A DNA stretch of 62,002 nucleotides from an uncultured Acidimicrobiales bacterium. Lineage in GTDB: Bacteria > Actinomycetota > Acidimicrobiia > Acidimicrobiales > SZUA-35. Location of the stretch: NCBI GenBank assembly GCA_938021675.1, contig CALIFY010000002.1, positions 1-62,002 of the forward strand, in the 5' to 3' direction. The position numbers were made by a program, and so were the translations under genes. Position 1 is the first letter of the stretch. Each line of letters opens with the position of its first letter. This document shows, one piece after another, positions 1 to 6,796 of the stretch. The notes under the pieces are model-generated. The model saw nothing but the letters and a program-made list of their open reading frames with translations. It was not told where the DNA came from and did no database searches.

Positions 1-99
1 CATTACGAGGCTGACAAACAACCGATTCCGCTCAAAACGCCCAACCGTGGTGAACGTCGTCTATGGGTTTGTAGCTCTGGGAACTTTGATTTCTTGTCG

Positions 100-172
100 T
101 ACGCCCCCTGGGACTTGAACCCAGAACCTGCGGATTAAGAGTCCGACGCTCTGCCAATTGAGCTAGAGGCGC
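100..172 (-). tRNA. tRNA-Lys (anticodon CTT)
   Basis: On the minus strand a full cloverleaf can be folded. The acceptor stem GCGCCTC pairs with GGGGCGT, the D arm carries GCTC/GAGC, the anticodon loop CTCTTAA lies between GGA and TCC, and the T arm is CTGGG-TTCAAGT-CCCAG. The anticodon is CTT, reading AAG (Lys). The discriminator base is A and no CCA is encoded. Confidence 0.95.
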
Positions 173-224
173 TCGCGGCTCCGAAGAGCCACCGTTACTA
201 CACTTGCATAACTTTTCTTCTGAG

Positions 225-299
225 GGTGACCGAGGGGATTCGAACCCCCGACCTCCTGGACCACAACCAGGCGCTCTAACCAACTGAGCTACGGCCACC
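225..299 (-). tRNA. tRNA-His (anticodon GTG)
   Basis: Minus-strand cloverleaf with acceptor GTGGCCG pairing with CGGTCAC, anticodon stem CCTGG/CCAGG around loop TTGTGGT (anticodon GTG, His) and T loop TTCGAAT. A G precedes position 1 and faces discriminator C, the usual identity pair of tRNA-His. I therefore include the extra 5' G in the span. The gene lies about 50 bases upstream of the Lys tRNA on the same strand, so the two may be one transcript. Confidence 0.95.
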
Positions 300-396
300 A
301 GGGACCTAGCAATGTTATCCCACCGCTGTCTGTTCCCCGCCGATTTTTGTCGATCCACGTCCGATCCGTCGGAACCGGCCCAGCCGATGCCACGCT

Positions 397-2058
397 ATGT
401 CTATCAACACTGACCCGGATCCGGAATTGCACGCCGAGCAGAGGGCCCTGGCCCGGATTCAGCGCGCCCAAGCGAACCACCTTGCCCGTGCGGCGTCACA
501 GGCCGAACGGTTGGCCGCTGAGGTTGCAGAATTAACTGAAGAGGGCATACGCGACCTGGTCGATGAGGACGCCGAGGCCGACGCTGCCGTTCAGGCCGCA
601 TTCGTCCGTCAGGCCGCCGACCGGGCCATGCACGCCGCCAGGCGGGTCACCGAGCTACAGGAGGCCGGGTGGGCCCTTGCCTTCGGCCACACGACAGGAG
701 AGGCCAGCGAGCGCCGCTATGTCGGACGGCTTACCGTGCTCGATGACGACGATGTGTTGTTGGTCGACTGGCGGGCCCCCGCTGCCGTTCCGTTTTACCA
801 AGCGACGCCGCTGGGGAGGATGGGGGTAGATCGACGTCGGACGTTCCTGTATGGCGACGGCCAGAACGCTGACCAAGACCAACTGGTGAGCTACTCCGAT
901 GAGCTCTTCGATCCAGACGCTGCGGCCGAGGAGATGACCACCGGCGCAAACCTTCGGGGCGAGGCGGCGCTGCTCGCATCGGTTACCGCTCCCACCAACG
1001 ACCATATGCGTTCGGTCGTCGCAACCATCCAGGCCGAGCAGGACGCGATAATTCGGGCACCGGCAGACAAGCCGCTCGTCGTTCAAGGTGGCCCTGGGAC
1101 CGGAAAAACTGTCGTCGCCCTTCACCGGGCCGCCTACCTGTTGTATGCCCAACGTGAGGCGTTGTCCGATACCGGCGTGCTGGTTATCGGACCTACATCG
1201 GAGTTTCTCGCCTATATCGCTGACGTGCTGCCTTCGCTTGGGGAGACCGGTGTCATCTCGGTCACCGCCCCCGAGTTGTATCCCGGTGTCCGGCGGGGAA
1301 GGGAAGAGGATCCAGCGGTCGCGGCGATTAAGGGTCGCCTGGACATGGCGACCCTGTTGGCGAACGCCATCGATGATCGCCGTCGCCGTCCGAGTATCGA
1401 CCTCAACACGTGGTACGGGGCTCGACGAGTCACCCTTGGATGCGTCGAACTTCAACGGCTGTTCGATCGGGCTGCTCAGTATTCGACCCACAATGAGGGG
1501 TCTGATGTGTTTCGTTTCGATGTGATCGAAGCATTGACCGATGAAGTATTCGATCCCTTGTTCCACAATCGCGATGATGCGAGGAGTCACTTTCGGGGAT
1601 CGGACGTCGTTGGTGAGTTCCTGCTCCGCCAGTGGCCCTCTCTGTCTCCCGAGGAGGCATTGAACGATTTGTTTGGCTCCCCGGCGTTGTTGCGTTCGGC
1701 GGCCAGGCACACGCAGCTGAGCCCGTCCGATCTTCGCGCCCTCCACCGCCCCCGCACCCCGTATGCACAGGTTGGAGAGATCCGCTGGAGCCATGCCGAT
1801 ATTCCACTGCTCGATGAGCTTCTTGACTTGGTAGGAATCTCGCTAGACGCCGAACTCGACGATGAACGGATCGTCGAGCGGGACGCAGCAGATGAGTTTG
1901 AGCTGGCCACAGCGGCCGACGACTCAGACGACGAACCCGACGATGATCTCGAAGATGAAGGACTTGGTGAGGTGACATCGTTTGAGGAGCTGAGCCGAGG
2001 TGGCGATCCGCTCTTCGATACCTCTGTTCTGGACCATCGTTACGAGGTCTTTGAGTGA
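397..2058 (+). CDS. helD: HelD/HelR-like UvrD-type motor ATPase, N-terminal part
   Basis: 553 residues. The N terminus is a long charged helical segment, as in HelD-family RNA-polymerase-recycling motors. Walker A (GGPGTGKT) is at about residues 231-238, followed by the LHRAAYLLY helix typical of this family. HelD proteins strip stalled RNA polymerase from DNA, and some actinobacterial members give rifamycin tolerance. The ORF stops just before the Walker B half of the ATPase. That half continues in the next ORF, whose GTG start overlaps this stop by four bases (GTGA). A normal homologue carries both halves in one chain of about 700 or more residues. The tail (about residues 505-553) is very acidic. 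The split may be a true frameshift, a sequencing error, or two translationally coupled subunits. Confidence 0.75.
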   Translation: MSINTDPDPELHAEQRALARIQRAQANHLARAASQAERLAAEVAELTEEGIRDLVDEDAEADAAVQAAFVRQAADRAMHAARRVTELQEAGWALAFGHTTGEASERRYVGRLTVLDDDDVLLVDWRAPAAVPFYQATPLGRMGVDRRRTFLYGDGQNADQDQLVSYSDELFDPDAAAEEMTTGANLRGEAALLASVTAPTNDHMRSVVATIQAEQDAIIRAPADKPLVVQGGPGTGKTVVALHRAAYLLYAQREALSDTGVLVIGPTSEFLAYIADVLPSLGETGVISVTAPELYPGVRRGREEDPAVAAIKGRLDMATLLANAIDDRRRRPSIDLNTWYGARRVTLGCVELQRLFDRAAQYSTHNEGSDVFRFDVIEALTDEVFDPLFHNRDDARSHFRGSDVVGEFLLRQWPSLSPEEALNDLFGSPALLRSAARHTQLSPSDLRALHRPRTPYAQVGEIRWSHADIPLLDELLDLVGISLDAELDDERIVERDAADEFELATAADDSDDEPDDDLEDEGLGEVTSFEELSRGGDPLFDTSVLDHRYEVFE

Positions 2059-2915
2059 GCGCCCCGCCAGGAGGGGGTCGCGGCGAGCGTGGAGCGACTG
2101 GCCATGAGGTAGAAAGGGCTACGGAAATGACCGACTTCTCCGACCGGCTTGTCGAGTCGATCGAACGCGACGACGACGGTCCGATCGTGGAACTCGACGT
2201 CGATCGGCCGGACGAGATCGCCCAGCGGAGCGCGACCGTCAGACAACTTGCCGTCGACGAACAGGTTTGGCGGTTCGGGCATGTCATCGTCGACGAAGCG
2301 CAGGATTTGACTCCGATGCAATGGCGGATGGTTGTCCGCCGGTCGCGTCGGGGTGCGGTCACCATGCTCGGTGATCTGGCCCAACGTTCGGTGGGGGAGC
2401 CGGGTCGGTGGGAAGACCACCTTCCGCCGGATTTCGCTCTCTTCGATCAGCGGAACCTGACGACCAACTACCGTTCGCCGGCCGAGATCAACGATCTTTC
2501 AGCAACGGTGCTCAACTCGTTGGCCCCTGATTTGCCGACGTCTCAAGCTGTTCGTCACAGCGGAGAGGCGCCCCGGATCGTGAAGGTGAACTCGATCGCC
2601 GACGAACTTGCCTCAACCATCACGTCGGCGATGCCCGATGACGACGCAGGGGGGCAGCCACTCACCGCGGCTGTACTGGGGTTCGAACTCCCGGATGTGT
2701 CCCCGGTCCGTGCCCTCGACCCGTGGCGGGCCAAGGGTCTCGAGTTCGATACCGTGTTCGTCGTTGAGCCGGCCCGCTTCCTCGACATGGACAACGGGCT
2801 TAGCCTCTTGTACGTCGCGCTCACTCGCTCTACCAGGCTCTTGACGATCATTCACGAGCGGCCGCTCCCCGCGGTGCTCGACGGGACCCGCTCGGTCGAC
2901 CCTGGGGCCGACTGA
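2055..2915 (+). CDS. helD: HelD/HelR-like motor ATPase, C-terminal part
   Basis: 286 residues from the GTG that overlaps the upstream stop codon. An alternative ATG start at 2127 has a fair AAGGG upstream. It carries the second half of a UvrD/HelD ATPase: Walker B as VIVDEAQDLTPMQW, motif III GDLAQ, the NYRSP motif, motif V as KGLEFDTVFVVEP and motif VI as LYVALTRS. All C-terminal helicase motifs look intact, so this half is under selection or only recently separated. The first 24 residues (Gly/Arg/Ala-rich) do not look like family sequence, which favours the ATG at 2127. Together with the preceding ORF it covers the complete motor. Confidence 0.7.
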   Translation: MSAPPGGGRGERGATGHEVERATEMTDFSDRLVESIERDDDGPIVELDVDRPDEIAQRSATVRQLAVDEQVWRFGHVIVDEAQDLTPMQWRMVVRRSRRGAVTMLGDLAQRSVGEPGRWEDHLPPDFALFDQRNLTTNYRSPAEINDLSATVLNSLAPDLPTSQAVRHSGEAPRIVKVNSIADELASTITSAMPDDDAGGQPLTAAVLGFELPDVSPVRALDPWRAKGLEFDTVFVVEPARFLDMDNGLSLLYVALTRSTRLLTIIHERPLPAVLDGTRSVDPGAD

Positions 2916-3000
2916 GCTTGGCCCCTCGTCCAGGATCTTTGCTGTGAAATATGACAGGTCGGTCGTAGGTAACTAGGTCGAGACCTGGAGCACCCGCTGT

Positions 3001-3006
3001 TAGGCT
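3001..3006 (+). promoter_or_regulatory. candidate -10 box of the tRNA-Arg gene
   Basis: TAGGCT fits the actinobacterial TANNNT -10 pattern and ends seven bases before the first base of the tRNA. No clear -35 element is visible. Confidence 0.4.
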
Positions 3007-3012
3007 TGATTC

Positions 3013-3086
3013 GCCCCCGTAGCTCAGCTGGATAGAGCAAGTCACTTCTAATGACTAGGCCGCAGGTTCGAACCCTGTCGGGGGTG
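3013..3086 (+). tRNA. tRNA-Arg (anticodon TCT)
   Basis: Plus-strand cloverleaf. Acceptor GCCCCCG pairs with CGGGGGT, the anticodon stem AGTCA/TGACT encloses loop CTTCTAA (anticodon TCT, reading AGA), and the T loop is TTCGAAC. The discriminator is G and no CCA is encoded. Confidence 0.95.
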
Positions 3087-3226
3087 CTACCTGACCAGGG
3101 ACACGCATCACGCGAATTCATCTGGCAGCCGAGACCCAAGAATTTGCCAAGAAGTACGCGATCGAGATCCGACATCGTCAGCCCTGGGCAATCAGCCGCC
3201 GTGCACGTCGAGTGATCTCGCGCCGG

Positions 3227-3646
3227 TCATGGACCGGGTGTCTCGGACAGGATGATGACCGGGATGTCGCGGTCGGTTGCCGCTACATGCTCTTTCATCC
3301 CCGGTAGTTCCTCGACCAGCCGGGCCAGCAGTGACGTTCGCTCGTCTCCCCGGGGGATGACGGCGACGGCGGCCAGAGACGCACCCGGCACCTCCACCGT
3401 TACCCGCTCGGAGGCTTGGATATTCCGGAACCAATCTGGATGAACGTCGGCCCCTCCGTTTGCGGCGGCAATAGCGAGGCGGCCACCGGCATCGATGAAC
3501 CCGACCGGGGTGGTGTGGGGCTTGCCGCTCCGTCTTCCGGTTGTGGTGAGCAACAGAATGGGTGCGCCTTCCATCGGGCCGGACAGTGTTCCGCCCTTGC
3601 GGCGGAATTCCGTGATGACGCCCTCGTTGATCTCCCGCATGTCCAT
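3227..3646 (-). CDS. F420-dependent nitroreductase/quinone reductase (DDN) family protein
   Basis: 139 residues, the usual length of the deazaflavin (F420)-dependent DDN-like family. The family hallmark LLLTTTGRRSGKPHTTPVGF is at about residues 31-50, followed by the split-barrel core and a PDWFRNI motif. Such proteins bind reduced coenzyme F420 and transfer hydride to quinones or nitro-aromatics. The substrate here is unknown. The gene is divergent from an ArsR regulator and an SRPBCC gene. The 90-120 bases between them hold three ACAA-N8-TTGT repeats, so it is probably controlled by that regulator (inference). Confidence 0.85.
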   Translation of the reverse strand: MDMREINEGVITEFRRKGGTLSGPMEGAPILLLTTTGRRSGKPHTTPVGFIDAGGRLAIAAANGGADVHPDWFRNIQASERVTVEVPGASLAAVAVIPRGDERTSLLARLVEELPGMKEHVAATDRDIPVIILSETPGP

Positions 3647-3678
3647 GTCGGTCTCCTCTGTTCGAATTGAGATAACTC

Positions 3679-3737
3679 ACAAGGCAATGTTTGTACAAAG
3701 TAGTCTTTGTGGGAAAAATGCACAAGTAGTGGTTTGT
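3679..3737 (+). promoter_or_regulatory. three ACAA-N8-TTGT repeats, candidate ArsR operators
   Basis: Three 16-base elements of the form ACAA-N8-TTGT lie at 3679-3694, 3695-3710 and 3722-3737. The first two are directly abutted. The second is part of a perfect palindrome (ACAAAG-TAGT-CTTTGT), and the third is extended to GCACAA/TTGTGC. They sit in the divergent promoter region between the nitroreductase and the ArsR gene. Dimeric winged-helix ArsR proteins bind inverted repeats of this size. Confidence 0.6.
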
Positions 3738-3768
3738 GCGAGGGGCCGGGAGGTGGCACGATAGAGGA

Positions 3769-4074
3769 GTGGCTGCAGAGGAGATCTTTCGGGCGCTGGC
3801 GGCCCCGAAGCGTCAACAAATCCTCAGGCTGGTGCGAGACGAGCCGCTTTCGGCCGGCATGATCGCCGACCGATGCGGATCCTCCCAGCAGGCGGTGTCA
3901 CACCACCTCCAAATATTGAAAGACGCCGGTCTTGTCGACGTCGAAGCCCAGGGCCGCCAACGCCTGTACGTGGTCAATCCCGACGGCTTCGACAGCGTCG
4001 AGCGCTTTTTTGCCGAGCTTTGGCCAAGCAGCCTCGACCGGCTCCGCAACCTCTTCGACGAAAGCGACCCGTGA
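3769..4074 (+). CDS. ArsR-family transcriptional regulator
   Basis: 101 residues from the GTG at 3769. An earlier in-frame GTG at 3736 would add 11 residues but lies inside the third operator-like repeat, so I prefer the later start. It is a winged helix: IFRALAAPKRQQILRLV, then the recognition helix SSQQAVSHHLQILKDAGLV and the wing GRQRLYVV. No metal-binding Cys cluster is seen, so this is the ArsR/SRPBCC-associated type rather than a metal sensor. Its TGA overlaps the GTG of the next gene by four bases, so the two are translationally coupled. It probably represses its own operon and the divergent nitroreductase. Confidence 0.85.
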   Translation: MAAEEIFRALAAPKRQQILRLVRDEPLSAGMIADRCGSSQQAVSHHLQILKDAGLVDVEAQGRQRLYVVNPDGFDSVERFFAELWPSSLDRLRNLFDESDP

Positions 4075-4478
4075 CGGCTACCTACCGAACGTCCCTCGAA
4101 ATTCCCGCCTCTCGGGATGTACTCTTCGGCTACTTCACCAAGCCCGAGCTGATGCTCGGCTGGATCGGGGATCACGCGGTTCTCGACGCCCGACCCGGCG
4201 GCGAATTCACCCTCGACATCCAAGGAATTCCCGTCCGGGGCCGGTACCTCGAAGTCTCGCCACCAACCCGTGTCGTGGTTTCGTGGGGGCACGCCGGCTC
4301 GGACACTCTGCCACCCGAATCGACGAGAGTCGAGTTCACGCTGACCTCTGCCGGGCCTGATCGCACCGTTGTGGCCATCGAGCACCACGACCTGCCGACC
4401 GACCACGCCCAATCGCACAGCGTCGGCTGGCCGATGTTCTTGAACCGTCTCGCCGACCTCACGTACGCCGACGCCTAG
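4071..4478 (+). CDS. SRPBCC / AHSA1-like domain protein
   Basis: 135 residues from the GTG that overlaps the ArsR stop. It shows the START-like helix-grip pattern of the AHSA1 group: LEIPASRDVLFGYFTKPELM, a WIGDHAVLDARPGGEFTLDI stretch, VVVSWGH, and a C-terminal helix (GWPMFLNRLADL). Such small proteins bind hydrophobic ligands and are often co-transcribed with an ArsR regulator, as here. The ligand and biochemical role are not known. It ends 32 bases before the convergent oxidoreductase gene. Confidence 0.85.
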   Translation: MTATYRTSLEIPASRDVLFGYFTKPELMLGWIGDHAVLDARPGGEFTLDIQGIPVRGRYLEVSPPTRVVVSWGHAGSDTLPPESTRVEFTLTSAGPDRTVVAIEHHDLPTDHAQSHSVGWPMFLNRLADLTYADA

Positions 4479-4480
4479 AT

Positions 4481-4494
4481 CTCACCACGGTGAG
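4481..4494. terminator. short inverted repeat between convergent genes
   Basis: CTCACC-AC-GGTGAG lies in the 32-base gap between the SRPBCC gene and the convergent molybdoprotein gene. The loop is very short and there is no T-run, so this is only a weak candidate for a two-way terminator. Confidence 0.25.
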
Positions 4495-4510
4495 TCCATG
4501 GTCACCAGGT

Positions 4511-6547
4511 TTAGGACTGATCGCTGACGAGGGCGATATCGACCAGCGTGTCATGAAAGGCCGCCGAACCGAGATCATCGTCGGGAACCGTCGGATTTGT
4601 CAGAGCGTTCACTGCCCGGCCCTGTGGCGAGTGCGTATGGAGCCATCCGAACGGGATGGCTACCACGCCGGGAAGGACGTCCTCGGTCACATCGACGGCC
4701 AGGGTGAGGCGGCCGCGGTCGTTGAACACCTCTACCCGGTCACCGGTGGCGATGCGTCGAGGGGTGGCGTCGATCGGATGAATCTGGACCATGGGCTCAC
4801 CGTCGGCCGGGAGATGTTCTTGGAATTGGGCGTAGTTGGCGTTTAGAAACTTCACGTGCTGTTTCCGCGTCATCAGGATGAACGGAAAACGTTCTGCCAG
4901 GTCACTGTTGCCGGCCGGTGATTCGGAGCCCGGCGTGTAGCGAAGCGGGCCGAGGTGGAGCCGCCCGTCGTCGGTTTCGGGTTTGGTATCGACAAAGGGG
5001 CGGGTTCCGGCGTCGATGTTCAGCCGGGCCCAGGTGTGCCGGGTCAGGTACTCAAAGGTGATCCCGTCGAGCCATGGGTGGTCGGAGTTGAGGAGGTCAC
5101 GAATGAGCGTTTCGTCGTCGACTTGGAGCGATGGGTCTACGAGCCCCATGACCTTGGCCAACCGCCGGAAGATTTCGGTGTTTGGGAGGGCCTCGCCTAC
5201 GGGAGTGATGGCTGGCTGGTTCAACGACAGATAGAGGTGGCCCCAAGCGATCCCCAGGTCGAGGTGCTCGATCTGGGTCGTGGCCGGAAGCACGATGTCG
5301 GCGTGGCGTGCGGTGTCGGTCATGAACTGCTCGATTACCACGGTGAAGAGATCGTCTCGTAGAAGACCATCGACGACTCGGTTCTGGTCGGGGACGATCA
5401 CCGCCGGGTTTGAGTTGTGGACGAACAACGCCCCTATGGCAGGGTCCAGATTCGGGTTCGTCAACACCTCGCCAAGACGGGCCATGTTGAACGTTCGGCG
5501 GGGTGGGTCCGGCGGCGGTGGGTAATTGAGGGCCGTCTCGAAGTACACCTGGGTTGAACGTGCCAACCCGCCGCCAGGGTCCTGCCACGCTCCGGTGACC
5601 GCTGGGAGCATGGCGATCGCTCGCATGATGTTGCGGCCATCCTGGCGGTGTTCGGGGCCAACCAACGTTCGGATGGCGGCCGGCCGTTTGGTGGCGTAGA
5701 CCCGGGCAAGCCATTCGATCCGGTCCGCCGGCACTCCGGTGATCGTGGCTGCAGTGTCGGGCGGCATGACCCGGGCCGAGCTAGCAAGGTCAGCCCACCC
5801 TGTGGTGTTGGACCGGATCCAGTCATGATCGATCTGACCTTCACGGTCGAGTACGTGGATCATGGCCAATACCAGTGCCACGTCGGTTCCGGGGCGGAGC
5901 TGTACGAACTCATCGGCCCGGTCGGCCGTCGAGGTCCGGACCGGGTCGATGACAACTATCGTCGCCCCCGCCTCCCGAGCCGTCTCAAGCACCGGCCACA
6001 GGTGTCGGTTCGTGAGATAGGTGTTCGTACCCCAGAGGATGATCAGGCGGGCCAAGCCAAGATCCTCGGGATCAACTCCAAAGGGAACGCCGGACACGTC
6101 GCTCGCCCCCAACCACGCCGTCACGCCGCACAGGTGTCGTCCGATGTCGGTCGCTCCGAGAGCGTTGAAGAACCGGTCGGCCAGTACACCCTTTTGGATA
6201 ACTCCTTGGGTGCCGTCGAAGGAGAACTGCAGAATCGATTCAGCCCCCGTGGAGGCGATACGTTCGTGAAGACGAGATCCGATCTCGTCGAGTGCATCGT
6301 CCCATGAGACGGGAACGAAACTGCCGTTGCCCTTCGGCCCCGATCGCCGTAACGGAGTCACCAGTCGGTCGGGGTGATACACCCGCTCAAGAAATCGATT
6401 GACCTTCGGGCATAGCGATCCCCGTGTGGTCGGATGTGTCTGATTTCCCCGGAGCCTCACCGCCCGGCCACCGGAGACGGTCACATCCCAGACGCAGGTA
6501 TCCGGGCAATCGTGATGGCATGACCCTCGGACGATACGTTCAGACAC
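4511..6547 (-). CDS. molybdopterin-dependent oxidoreductase (anaerobic dehydrogenase-like)
   Basis: 678 residues from the GTG at 6547, which has GAGGTG a few bases upstream. The frame is open further upstream, but that part lacks family sequence. An N-terminal [4Fe-4S] motif is built from Cys10, Cys14, Cys18 and Cys46 (CHHDCPDTC ... SLCPK). Next come the WDDAL motif, bis-MGD-binding Rossmann segments (IILWGTNTYLTNRHLWP), VIDPVRT and a C-terminal molydop-binding domain (about residues 560-675). There is no Tat signal, so it acts in the cytoplasm. No small subunit, membrane anchor or maturation gene is next to it. The family includes thiosulfate, polysulfide and DMSO reductase-like enzymes, and the substrate cannot be told from sequence. 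Confidence 0.85.
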   Translation of the reverse strand: MSERIVRGSCHHDCPDTCVWDVTVSGGRAVRLRGNQTHPTTRGSLCPKVNRFLERVYHPDRLVTPLRRSGPKGNGSFVPVSWDDALDEIGSRLHERIASTGAESILQFSFDGTQGVIQKGVLADRFFNALGATDIGRHLCGVTAWLGASDVSGVPFGVDPEDLGLARLIILWGTNTYLTNRHLWPVLETAREAGATIVVIDPVRTSTADRADEFVQLRPGTDVALVLAMIHVLDREGQIDHDWIRSNTTGWADLASSARVMPPDTAATITGVPADRIEWLARVYATKRPAAIRTLVGPEHRQDGRNIMRAIAMLPAVTGAWQDPGGGLARSTQVYFETALNYPPPPDPPRRTFNMARLGEVLTNPNLDPAIGALFVHNSNPAVIVPDQNRVVDGLLRDDLFTVVIEQFMTDTARHADIVLPATTQIEHLDLGIAWGHLYLSLNQPAITPVGEALPNTEIFRRLAKVMGLVDPSLQVDDETLIRDLLNSDHPWLDGITFEYLTRHTWARLNIDAGTRPFVDTKPETDDGRLHLGPLRYTPGSESPAGNSDLAERFPFILMTRKQHVKFLNANYAQFQEHLPADGEPMVQIHPIDATPRRIATGDRVEVFNDRGRLTLAVDVTEDVLPGVVAIPFGWLHTHSPQGRAVNALTNPTVPDDDLGSAAFHDTLVDIALVSDQS

Positions 6548-6667
6548 CGGTAGCACCTCGGTTGGTTGGACCCTGTCCCCGGTATCTTTCCATGGGTGAG
6601 GTGATCTTGGTGCTCGTTGGTGCGGCCTCGGTCCTTTTTTGGCACACCTGCCTTGGTCCCGACGTCG

Positions 6668-6796
6668 ATGGACATGCCGTACGACACCGCCATGACCGAC
6701 GAGCAGCTCGAATCCTTCGAGCAACTGGATCTGTCGCCAACCTCGCCACTAGGTACTCGTAAGCGTGTCTCCCTGGTCCGGGGCACCGGGCTTTGA
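6668..6796 (+). CDS. possible small ORF of 42 residues
   Basis: An ATG-started plus-strand frame in the gap between two minus-strand genes. It encodes an acidic start (DTAMTDEQLESFEQLDL) and a basic tail. Its last 48 bases run antisense over the 3' end of the giant toxin-like gene. No clear ribosome site precedes it. The residue pattern looks protein-like, but there is no independent support. Confidence 0.2.
   Translation: MDMPYDTAMTDEQLESFEQLDLSPTSPLGTRKRVSLVRGTGL

Noticed and set aside
655-1794. Long minus-strand open frame (379 codons) opposite the HelD-like gene
   Set aside because: It has no recognisable motif and mirrors the GC-rich codon pattern of the plus-strand ATPase, whose Walker A motif lies in the same DNA.
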